A stretch of 5,950 nt of DNA from Pseudomonadota bacterium (GTDB lineage: Bacteria; Pseudomonadota; Alphaproteobacteria; Rhizobiales; Xanthobacteraceae), in contig JAEVZN010000496.1 of NCBI GenBank assembly GCA_023392205.1, positions 1 through 5,950 of the forward strand, written 5' to 3'. The notes under the pieces are model-generated. The model was not told where the DNA came from, ran no database searches, and worked only from the letters and a program-made list of their open reading frames with translations. Numbering within the stretch: position 1 is the stretch's first letter; every line of letters begins with the position of its first letter. Positions 1-5,243 of the stretch are shown piece by piece. The position numbers were made by a program, and so were the translations under genes.

Positions 1-960
1 CAGATCCCGATCATGACCTCGGAAGCCCATGGCTCGGCCCGCATCGCGGGCGTCAATGGCTCGGAAATCGTCAAGCGCTTCCGCGAGCGCAAGGAAGTCG
101 CCGTGATCGCGGGCTTCCAGGGCATCCATGCCGAAACCGGGCGCATCACCACGCTTGGCCGCGGCGGGTCGGATACATCGGCGGTTGCAATTGCCGCCGC
201 CATCGAGGCGGACCGCTGCGACATCTATACCGATGTCGACGGCGTCTACACCACCGATCCGCGCGTGGTCCCGAAGGCGCGCCGACTCGACAAGGTGGCA
301 TTCGAGGAAATGCTGGAACTGGCCTCGCTCGGCGCCAAGGTGCTGCAGGTCCGTTCGGTGGAACTCGGCATGGTGCACAAGGTCAAGATCTTCGTGCGCT
401 CCAGTTTCGAAAAGCCCGAAGACATCGATCCGCACGGCGTGCCGCCGGGCACGCTGATCTGCGACGAGGAGGATATTGTGGAGCAACAGGTCGTCACCGG
501 GATCGCCTTCTCCAAGGAGGAAGCGCAGGTCTCGATCCGCAATGTGCAGGACAAGCCGGGCGTGGCGGCGGCGATCTTCGGCCCGCTGGCTGACACGAAT
601 ATCAATGTCGACATGATCGTGCAGAACGTGTCCGCCGACGGCAAGACCACCGATCTCACCTTCACGGTGCCTGCGTCGGAATATCAGCGTGCGCTGGATG
701 TGATCGGCAAGGCGAAGGATTCGATCGGCTACGAGCGCATCGACAGCGCCACCGATGTCGCCAAGGTGTCGGTGATCGGCATCGGCATGCGCAGCCATGC
801 CGGTGTGGCCGCGCGGGCATTCAAGGCTTTGTCGGAGCGCAACATCAACATCCGCGCCATCACCACATCCGAGATCAAGTTCTCGGTGCTGATCGACGCT
901 GCCTATACCGAACTCGCGGTGCGCACGCTGCATACGCTTTACGGGCTGGACAAGGGGTAA
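1..960 (+). CDS. lysC: Aspartate kinase, 3' part (5' end outside window)
   Basis: Aspartate kinase phosphorylates L-aspartate with ATP, the first step towards lysine, threonine, methionine and diaminopimelate, in the cytoplasm. The reading frame is open from base 1, so the gene begins upstream; 319 codons are present, and family members run to a little over 400, so roughly the first hundred residues are missing. Visible kinase signatures, counted in the fragment, are GRGGSDTSAVA near residues 53-63 and YTDVDGVYTTDPR near 76-88. Two ACT domains follow, about 165-235 (VSIRNVQDKPGVAAAIFGPLA) and 254-315 (VSVIGIGMRSHAGVAARAF), the usual site of feedback inhibition by lysine and/or threonine. The C-terminus (HTLYGLDKG) is normal and ends in TAA. 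An in-frame GTG at 478 with a strong upstream Shine-Dalgarno sequence could start a separate ACT-only product. The identification is secure; effector specificity cannot be read from the sequence. Confidence 0.96.
   Translation, partial: QIPIMTSEAHGSARIAGVNGSEIVKRFRERKEVAVIAGFQGIHAETGRITTLGRGGSDTSAVAIAAAIEADRCDIYTDVDGVYTTDPRVVPKARRLDKVAFEEMLELASLGAKVLQVRSVELGMVHKVKIFVRSSFEKPEDIDPHGVPPGTLICDEEDIVEQQVVTGIAFSKEEAQVSIRNVQDKPGVAAAIFGPLADTNINVDMIVQNVSADGKTTDLTFTVPASEYQRALDVIGKAKDSIGYERIDSATDVAKVSVIGIGMRSHAGVAARAFKALSERNINIRAITTSEIKFSVLIDAAYTELAVRTLHTLYGLDKG
466..480 (+). promoter_or_regulatory. Possible internal ribosome-binding site and GTG start inside lysC
   Basis: GAGGAGGA (466-473) is a near-ideal Shine-Dalgarno sequence placed five bases before an in-frame GTG at 478-480. 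Initiation there would give a 160-residue protein starting VEQQVVTGIAF and containing just the two ACT domains. Bacillus subtilis aspartokinase II and the Corynebacterium glutamicum enzyme make such a beta subunit from an in-frame start inside the gene, giving alpha2beta2 enzymes. Against it, the same bases encode Asp-Glu-Glu-Asp, and another SD-like word, AAGGAGG at 514-520 (Lys-Glu-Glu), has no obvious start after it, so such words can arise by chance. Confidence 0.4.
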
Positions 961-977
961 CGGTCTTCAGAGCCGTT
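959..977 (+). terminator. lysC: Weak hairpin at the lysC stop, possible terminator
   Basis: AACGG (959-963) pairs with CCGTT (973-977), and inside it CT (965-966) pairs with AG (971-972), leaving a TCAG loop and one bulged T. The stem starts within the TAA stop of lysC and is followed by only a single further T, not a run. It may slow or partly end lysC transcription, but it is not a classic intrinsic terminator. Read-through into the gene at 1011 is quite possible. Confidence 0.3.
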
Positions 978-1010
978 TCGCCGAACTCTCTCTGCTGACG
1001 CAGGAGCATC

Positions 1011-1877
1011 ATGATGGCCGCATCGCTCACCATCGCCATCATCGCGCCGGGCGCCATGGGCGCAGCGACGGCTGCGCGGCTGCACGAGAACGGCATGCGG
1101 GTGCTGACCTCGCTCGAAGGCCGCAGCGCCGCCAGCGCCGCGCGCGCGAAGGCGGCCGGAATGATCGCCGCAACCGATGTCGAACTTGGCCAGGCCGATA
1201 TCGTGCTCTCCATCGTGCCGCCCGGCGACGCGCTCACGCTGGCGCAGAGGCTCTTGCCGGTTCTCGCGGCGGTCGAGAAGAAACCGGTCTATGCCGATTG
1301 CAACGCCGTCAATCCGGATACCGTGAAGGACATTGCCGCCGTGATCGCGCGCACCGGCTGCGGCTTTGTCGATGGCGGCATCATCGGCGGACCGCCGCGC
1401 AAGGGATATGACGGACCGGTCTTCTATCTCTCCGGCGAGGTCGGGGCTGTTGCGGCGGTCGCACGGCTCGAGGAATATGGGCTCGTGACCCGCGTACTGG
1501 ACGGGCCGGTCGGCGCCGCCTCGGCGCTGAAAATGTCCTATGCCGGAATCACCAAGGGCCTCACCGCCATCGGCTCTGCGATGATGCTGGCCGCCGCCCG
1601 CGCCGGCGCCGCCGAGGCGCTCAAGGCCGAGCTTGCGCACAGCCAGCCGAACCTGCTCGCGTATTTCACGCGCTCCGTGCCGGACATGTATCCGAAGGCC
1701 TATCGCTGGGTAGCGGAGATGGAGGAGATCGCGCGCTTCAACGGCGATGTGCCTGGGCGCGCCATGTATGAGGCGATTGCCGCGCATTATCAGATGCTGG
1801 CGAACGACCATGCCGGCGAGAGAAGCGAGATCGACGCGCTGACGCGCTTCTTCGACACTCCGCAGAAAGAAAGCTAG
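1011..1877 (+). CDS. NAD(P)-dependent dehydrogenase, 6PGDH/3-hydroxyisobutyrate type with DUF1932-like C-terminus
   Basis: A 288-residue soluble enzyme predicted to oxidise or reduce a small hydroxy-acid-type substrate with NAD(P); the substrate is unknown. Residues 7-23 form the Rossmann dinucleotide loop, with APGAMG where the usual pattern is GxGxxG, so the first glycine is alanine. DCNAVNP (96-102) and FVDGGIIGGPP (119-129) fit the substrate-binding region of the beta-hydroxyacid dehydrogenase superfamily. Lys174 in GAASALKMSYAG matches the position of its catalytic lysine. The helical C-terminus (about 190-265) resembles DUF1932, which I recognise from memory. AGGAG at 1002-1006 lies 4 bases before ATG 1011 and 7 before ATG 1014, so the true start may be the second methionine. 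It follows lysC by 50 bases on the same strand and could be co-transcribed, but no metabolic link is evident. Its TAG stop overlaps the hmuV stop. Confidence 0.85.
   Translation: MMAASLTIAIIAPGAMGAATAARLHENGMRVLTSLEGRSAASAARAKAAGMIAATDVELGQADIVLSIVPPGDALTLAQRLLPVLAAVEKKPVYADCNAVNPDTVKDIAAVIARTGCGFVDGGIIGGPPRKGYDGPVFYLSGEVGAVAAVARLEEYGLVTRVLDGPVGAASALKMSYAGITKGLTAIGSAMMLAAARAGAAEALKAELAHSQPNLLAYFTRSVPDMYPKAYRWVAEMEEIARFNGDVPGRAMYEAIAAHYQMLANDHAGERSEIDALTRFFDTPQKES
1874..1877. other. CTAG shared by two convergent stop codons
   Basis: The palindrome CTAG supplies TAG (1875-1877) to the plus-strand dehydrogenase and TAG (complement of 1874-1876) to minus-strand hmuV. The two convergent genes therefore overlap by four bases with no intergenic space, so any terminator for either must lie inside the other gene. 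Confidence 0.95.
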
Positions 1878-2677
1878 CCGTCCACGCGCCGCATGGATTG
1901 CGGCAGCACGAACGGCATGCCGGGCGCGGGCGCAAGTCCCACCGCATCGCGCACCGCAAACACGTCCTGCATCACCGCATTGCAGATCACCTCGCGGGCC
2001 GTTCCGGTCGCGGCGATATTGCCGTCCTTCATCATGGCGACGCGATCGGCCAGCATGGCCGCGAGATTGAGATCGTGGATCACCAGCAGCACAGCCGCAC
2101 CATTGCGCGCAATCTCGCGCACCATTTCGGCGGTGCGCAATTGATGATTGAGGTCGAGGCTTGCGGTCGGCTCGTCGAGCAGCAGAATGCCCGGCCGGTG
2201 CTTCTCGTCGGCCGAGCGCATCTGCAACAGCGCGCGCGCCAGATGCACGCGTTGCTGCTCGCCGCCCGAGAGCCTGGTCACCGCACGGCCGGCGAGATGC
2301 GCGACGTCACATTGCGCCATTGCCTGCGCCGCATGCTCGCGCACCCAGGATGCCGGCCGCGCCATGTCGGCGCCCATGGCGACGATCTCCTCGACCAGAA
2401 AATCGAAGCTCACATGCGTATGCTGCGAGAGCACCGCGCGGTTCTGCGCCAGTTCGCGCGGCGCATAATCGGCAAGGTCGCGGCCCTTGATGGCGATACG
2501 CCCTTCGGACAGCGCGAGATCGCCGGAAATCGCGCGCAGCAGCGTGGACTTTCCTGCGCCGTTCGGACCGACCAACGCCACCACTTCGCCCGCCTGCACG
2601 GACAGATCGACACCTTGCAGGATCGTGCGCTCGCCGGCGCGCACAACCGCGCGCGTCACCTCGATCAGCGCGTTCAC
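1874..2677 (-). CDS. hmuV: Haem ABC transporter ATP-binding protein HmuV
   Basis: Cytoplasmic ATPase that powers haem import through HmuU. Starting at GTG 2677 the protein has 267 residues, normal for HmuV. All ABC motifs are intact: Walker A GPNGAGKST (37-45), Q-loop Gln85 in SQHTHVSFDF, signature LSGGEQQ (136-142), Walker B ILLLDEP (164-170) and the switch histidine in VIHDLN (His201). The run VSFDFLVEEIVAMG after the Q-loop is typical of haem and siderophore importers. The frame stays open upstream to an ATG at 2803, but that extra stretch lies over hmuU, is rich in Arg/Gly/His/Ala, and lacks family character. The GTG at 2677 overlaps the hmuU TGA stop as GTGA, so translation is probably coupled. 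No strong Shine-Dalgarno precedes it. It is the last gene of the operon and ends in the shared CTAG. A ferric-siderophore ATPase is the alternative, made unlikely by the neighbours. Confidence 0.94.
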   Translation of the reverse strand: MNALIEVTRAVVRAGERTILQGVDLSVQAGEVVALVGPNGAGKSTLLRAISGDLALSEGRIAIKGRDLADYAPRELAQNRAVLSQHTHVSFDFLVEEIVAMGADMARPASWVREHAAQAMAQCDVAHLAGRAVTRLSGGEQQRVHLARALLQMRSADEKHRPGILLLDEPTASLDLNHQLRTAEMVREIARNGAAVLLVIHDLNLAAMLADRVAMMKDGNIAATGTAREVICNAVMQDVFAVRDAVGLAPAPGMPFVLPQSMRRVDG

Positions 2678-3759
2678 AATGTCGCTGCCGATCGCTGGCG
2701 CAGCAGCAGCGCCAGAAAGAACGGCGCGCCGATCGCAGCCGTGATGATGCCGATCGGCACTTCGGCAGGCGCCGCCATCAGCCGCGCCGCCGTATCCGCG
2801 CACAGCATCAGCGCCGCGCCGAGCAGCATCGAGGCCGGCAGCAGTTTCCCATGCGCCGGTCCGATCATCAGCCGCAGGAGATGCGGCACAACGATGCCGA
2901 CAAACCCGATCAGCCCCGACACCGAAACTGCAGCGCCCGTCGCCGCCGAAACCAGCACGATGGCCACCATCTTCAGCCGCTGCAGCGGCACGCCGGCGTG
3001 AAAGGCTTCCGCCTCGCCCAGCACCAGAAGGTCGAGCCCACGCGCGATCAGCGGCAGCGCGACGATCGCTGCGATCATGAATGGCAGAACGGCGCCGACC
3101 TTCGGCCAGGTGGAGCCTGCCAGCGAGCCGAGCAGCCAGAAGGTCACGTCGCGCAATTGACGGTCGTCGGCGACAAAGACCAGAAGTCCGGTCCCGGCAT
3201 TGGCGAGCGCGGCAATCGCAAGACCGCCGAGCAGGAACACGCCGATGGAGGTGCGGCCGCTATGGGTGGCGATGCGGTACAGGGCCGCCGTCGCCGCAAG
3301 TGCGCCGACAAAAGCGGCGACCGGCAGCACCTCGAAAGGCAGCGGGCCAAAGCTCGCGGACAGGAAGCGGTCGCCGAGCACGATAGTTGAAGCGGCGGCA
3401 AGGCCCGCACCGCTTGATACGCCGACCAGGCTGGGATCGGCCAGCGGATTGCGAAACAGACCCTGCATGATCGCACCGGCCAGCGCCAGCAGCGCCCCGA
3501 CCGTCATGGCGACCGCGATGCGCGGCAGCCGGATCGAGAAAAGCACAAGCTGATCGCGGGCGAGCAAGGCCGGATCGTCGCCCGAGCCGACCAGGGCGGC
3601 GAACAGCCGCCCGAGCGGAATGCCCGCCGCACCGACCATGGCCGACATGATGGCGACCGACACCAGCAACAATGTCAGCAGCGTGAACACAAGCAGCGGC
3701 GCCGGTCGCCGCCGCACGGACAGCACCTGACCGGCGAAAGCCGCGCCTACGACTTGCAC
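2674..3759 (-). CDS. hmuU: Haem ABC transporter permease HmuU (FecCD family)
   Basis: Inner-membrane permease that forms, as a dimer, the channel passing haem from HmuT to the cytoplasm. The 361 residues fit the FecCD/BtuC family. Hydrophobic segments recur along the chain, the first at about 22-45 after an Arg-rich cytoplasmic start. Family hallmarks are RLPRIAVAMTVGALLALAGA with QGLFRNPLADPSLVGVSSGAG (78-119), SGLIGFVGIVVPHLLRL (281-297) and the closing PAEVPIGIITAAIGAPFFLALL (331-352). The GTG at 3759 overlaps the end of hmuT by 13 bases and has only a weak upstream Shine-Dalgarno. GTG at 3717 (residue 15, just before RRRP), with AGG about nine bases upstream, is a plausible shorter start that keeps every membrane segment. 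The stop overlaps the hmuV start. Haem as substrate is inferred from HmuT, HemP and the receptor, not from the permease itself. Confidence 0.93.
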   Translation of the reverse strand: MQVVGAAFAGQVLSVRRRPAPLLVFTLLTLLLVSVAIMSAMVGAAGIPLGRLFAALVGSGDDPALLARDQLVLFSIRLPRIAVAMTVGALLALAGAIMQGLFRNPLADPSLVGVSSGAGLAAASTIVLGDRFLSASFGPLPFEVLPVAAFVGALAATAALYRIATHSGRTSIGVFLLGGLAIAALANAGTGLLVFVADDRQLRDVTFWLLGSLAGSTWPKVGAVLPFMIAAIVALPLIARGLDLLVLGEAEAFHAGVPLQRLKMVAIVLVSAATGAAVSVSGLIGFVGIVVPHLLRLMIGPAHGKLLPASMLLGAALMLCADTAARLMAAPAEVPIGIITAAIGAPFFLALLLRQRSAATL

Positions 3760-4703
3760 GGAGCGGAACCGGCGGCATTGTCCGACGGCAGGACCGGAGA
3801 TTTCAGATCCGGATAGAGCCAGAGGCTCAGGTCGCGCGCGGCATGCGCAGTACGCGGGCCGAAGCCCAGCAGATACAGCCCGTCCATCGCCAGAAAGCGG
3901 TCATTGGCGGCGGCGGGTGTCGGCCGGAATGCGGCATGGCCGAACACAGCCTTTGCATCGAGATCGAGGCCCGGACGCTGCATGGCCACCACGGCTTCCG
4001 GCGCCGCCGCGACCAATGCCTCGTCGCTGACCAGCTTGTAGCCCTCGAAACTATCGAATGCATTCACCGCGCCGGCCATGCGCATCACGCCATCGGCTGC
4101 GGTGTTGCGGCCTGCAACCATGGGACGCCCGTTCATGAAGGACAGGATGAAGACCGTTCGCATGGGCCTTTTGATCGACTGGCGCAGCGCGGCCATGCTC
4201 TGCAGATCGCCTGCGACCTGTTGCGCCAGGCATTCGCCTGCACGCTCTGCTCCCACGGCCTTGGCCACGATCCTGATCTTGTCGATGATGCCCTCGCCGC
4301 TGAAGTGATCGGGCACCTGCACGAACGGGATGGATGCCGCCTGCAGCACCGACACGGCTTCCTTCGGACCGGCCCCCTCGACGGCAAGGATCACCGACGG
4401 CGCCAGTCCGATCACGCCTTCCGGCGACAATTGCCGGAAATAGCCGACATTGGGTTTGGATTTCAGCGCCTCGGGCGGAAACAGGCTTGTCGTATCTACC
4501 GCCACCACGCGTTCGCTCTGCCCGAGCGCATAGAGAATTTCCGTGACCGAGCCGCCGATCGAGATGACCCGCGAGGCATCGGCAACCTCGACGTTGCGGC
4601 CGCCGGCATCCCGCACGGGCTCCGCGAAGGACACGGAGGCAAAGGCCGCGAGACCTGCGCCGGCAACAACAGCCAGCGCCATATTACGCAATCGCATGTT
4701 CAT
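3747..4703 (-). CDS. hmuT: Periplasmic haem-binding protein HmuT
   Basis: Substrate-binding protein that takes haem delivered across the outer membrane and hands it to HmuUV. The 318 residues start with a Sec signal peptide: positive MNMRLRN, a hydrophobic stretch, then ASVSFA with likely cleavage after Ala27. It is not a lipoprotein, since no lipobox cysteine is present. The mature protein has the cluster-9-type fold signature: RVISIGGSVTEILYALG (45-61), VVAVDTTSLFP (66-76) and NVGYFRQLSPEGVIGL (85-100). Tyr88 is at the position of the haem-ligating tyrosine known in ShuT and PhuT. The end (APCKS, Cys316) forms an uncharged tail after the expected last helix and lies over the hmuU start. ATG 4703 overlaps the hemP TGA as ATGA and has no strong Shine-Dalgarno, suggesting coupling; ATG 4697 is a possible alternative. 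Confidence 0.94.
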   Translation of the reverse strand: MNMRLRNMALAVVAGAGLAAFASVSFAEPVRDAGGRNVEVADASRVISIGGSVTEILYALGQSERVVAVDTTSLFPPEALKSKPNVGYFRQLSPEGVIGLAPSVILAVEGAGPKEAVSVLQAASIPFVQVPDHFSGEGIIDKIRIVAKAVGAERAGECLAQQVAGDLQSMAALRQSIKRPMRTVFILSFMNGRPMVAGRNTAADGVMRMAGAVNAFDSFEGYKLVSDEALVAAAPEAVVAMQRPGLDLDAKAVFGHAAFRPTPAAANDRFLAMDGLYLLGFGPRTAHAARDLSLWLYPDLKSPVLPSDNAAGSAPCKS

Positions 4704-4927
4704 TTCGTCAGGATCAGTTTGTTCTGAGCGGTCAGCCGCAGGCGATAGACATCCTTGCCGTGCGCGATCATGACCTCCCGCGTATTGGTGAAGATTTCGC
4801 GGCTGTCGATTTGCTGGTCGATAATGGCGATCCTGCGTGTGTGCGAAGTTGCGTCCGCGCTTGCGCCTTCCGTGCTCGTGCCGCTATCGACGATGTGTTG
4901 CGCTCGCGCGCGGCTGTCCTGCGTCAT
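4700..4927 (-). CDS. hemP: Haemin uptake protein HemP / HmuP
   Basis: A 75-residue protein whose C-terminal half (about 39-75) matches the HemP/HmuP family: IDSREIF, then REVMIAHGKDVYRLRLT and the terminal KLILTK. The first 30 residues are Ser/Thr/Ala-rich, look disordered and are not expected to be conserved. In Bradyrhizobium japonicum, HmuP has been reported to act with Irr as a coactivator of haem-utilisation genes including the receptor gene. If that holds here, this protein works in the cytoplasm on the adjacent divergent promoter region. It is the first gene of the operon and its TGA overlaps the hmuT ATG. The start at 4927 has AGG (complement of 4938-4940) about ten bases upstream, a slightly long spacing. 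Family assignment is firm; the regulatory role is by analogy. Confidence 0.92.
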   Translation of the reverse strand: MTQDSRARAQHIVDSGTSTEGASADATSHTRRIAIIDQQIDSREIFTNTREVMIAHGKDVYRLRLTAQNKLILTK

Positions 4928-4944
4928 TGAATGTAAGCCTGCCT

Positions 4945-4959
4945 TTGCAAGCCATGCAA
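4945..4959. repeat. Inverted repeat TTGCA-N5-TGCAA upstream of hemP
   Basis: A perfect 5+5 base dyad with a five-base spacer (AGCCA), 18-32 bases before the hemP start codon. Its odd 15-base symmetry is the kind bound by a dimeric regulator, and it would lie downstream of the proposed hemP promoter, where binding would repress. A short dyad may also be chance. Confidence 0.35.
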
Positions 4960-4994
4960 TTTAGCCAGAAGTACGTGGCCGTCACCCATTATGA

Positions 4995-5023
4995 TTTAGA
5001 TTCGGTACAGACTGGCCGGTCAG
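4995..5023 (-). promoter_or_regulatory. Candidate promoter of hemP-hmuTUV
   Basis: On the minus strand, CTGACC (complement of 5018-5023) as -35 and TCTAAA (complement of 4995-5000) as -10 are separated by exactly 17 bases; each matches the sigma-70-type consensus at four of six positions. A second -10-like CATAAT (complement of 4988-4993) follows. The resulting leader to the hemP ATG would be about 60 bases. Weak elements are what one expects of an activated promoter. Confidence 0.35.
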
Positions 5024-5024
5024 T
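5011..5024. repeat. Near-perfect 14-base palindrome ACTGGCCGGTCAGT
   Basis: Six of seven base pairs are symmetric about the central CCGG; only the fifth pair (G opposite T) breaks symmetry. It covers the proposed -35 element of the hemP promoter and touches the TTTAGAA word, so it could be an operator for the leftward operon. Confidence 0.35.
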
Positions 5025-5030
5025 TTAGAA
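5024..5030 (+). promoter_or_regulatory. TTTAGAA word, possible Irr (iron control element) half-site
   Basis: TTTAGAA matches one arm of the Irr-box palindrome described in Rhizobiales (roughly TTTAGAA, a short spacer, TTCTAAA). The other arm is degenerate: only GAA-N4-TTC symmetry (5028-5037) remains. The word lies exactly between the two proposed divergent -35 elements. Related words TTTAGA (4995) and TTTAG (4960) occur on the same strand. Assignment to Irr is inference. Confidence 0.35.
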
Positions 5031-5059
5031 TTGCTTCAGTCGAGACTGCTTTTTGGAAT
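5031..5059 (+). promoter_or_regulatory. Candidate promoter of the haem receptor gene
   Basis: TTGCTT (5031-5036) and TGGAAT (5054-5059) are spaced by 17 bases and match the sigma-70-type consensus at three and four of six positions. Transcription would begin near 5066 and leave a long leader of about 180 bases. A competing candidate is the better -35 TTGACT at 5123-5128, but nothing like a good -10 follows at the right spacing (TTAGCT at 5146). I cannot choose between them. Confidence 0.25.
5037..5048. repeat. Palindrome CAGTC-GA-GACTG
   Basis: A 5+5 base inverted repeat with a two-base centre, inside the spacer of the proposed receptor promoter. Together with the ACTG/CAGT arms at 5011 and 5021 it makes a cluster of four such words within 38 bases. 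It may be an operator or part of a larger cooperative site. Confidence 0.35.
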
Positions 5060-5157
5060 CAATTCAGTTGGTTGCATCTGGCCCACGGCCGCGATCAATC
5101 CGCACCATTGTGTGGCGATTTGTTGACTCCGCCGATCTGCATTCGTTAGCTGATATC

Positions 5158-5174
5158 GCCGGTGGATTGCCGGC
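5158..5174 (+). other. GC-rich hairpin in the receptor 5' leader
   Basis: GCCGG (5158-5162) pairs with CCGGC (5170-5174) around a seven-base loop. If transcription begins upstream, this would sit in the untranslated leader about 70 bases before the start codon. No T-run follows, so it does not look like a terminator. Its meaning is unknown and chance is possible in GC-rich DNA. Confidence 0.25.
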
Positions 5175-5243
5175 AAAGACAGCCAGCAAGCCGCAGCCGC
5201 GCGCCCGCCAGCCGAGCAATAGACAACAATTTCGGGGGCTGCC

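Larger units (their letters stand above)
4928..5243. promoter_or_regulatory. Divergent control region between hemP operon and haem receptor gene
   Basis: This 316-base spacer is clearly AT-richer than the flanking genes and has no convincing coding content; short open frames across it on both strands lack recognisable protein character. It must hold the promoters of both the hemP-hmuTUV operon (leftward) and the receptor gene (rightward). Short inverted repeats and TTTAG words cluster in 4945-5065, while the part next to the receptor carries a GC-rich hairpin. Control by iron through Irr with HmuP is expected from related bacteria, but no complete Irr or RirA consensus palindrome was found by eye. 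Confidence 0.8.

Noticed and set aside
939..1811. Long minus-strand open frame (290 codons) opposite the dehydrogenase gene
   Set aside because: It is the antisense shadow of a GC-rich gene: its product is rich in Arg, His and Gly, shows no family motif, and the plus strand has clear Rossmann and DUF1932-like signatures.
2678..2803. N-terminal extension of hmuV to the ATG at 2803
   Set aside because: The extra 42 residues overlie hmuU, lack family character, and would put the ABC domain far from its usual N-terminal position. GTG 2677 gives normal length and a GTGA junction.
1898..3001. Long plus-strand open frame (367 codons) across hmuV and hmuU
   Set aside because: Antisense shadow. The minus strand encodes complete ABC ATPase and permease motifs, while this product has Arg/His/Ala-rich low-complexity composition.
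3843..4727. Plus-strand open frame (294 codons) opposite hmuT
   Set aside because: Antisense shadow of hmuT, which has a signal peptide and haem-binding-protein motifs; no Shine-Dalgarno or recognisable domain in this frame.
5024..5040. Complete Irr-box palindrome at TTTAGAA
   Set aside because: The second arm reads CTTCAGT instead of TTCTAAA. Only a half-site can be claimed.
4928..5243. RirA-type (TGA-N9-TCA) operator
   Set aside because: No convincing match was found by eye in the spacer on either strand.
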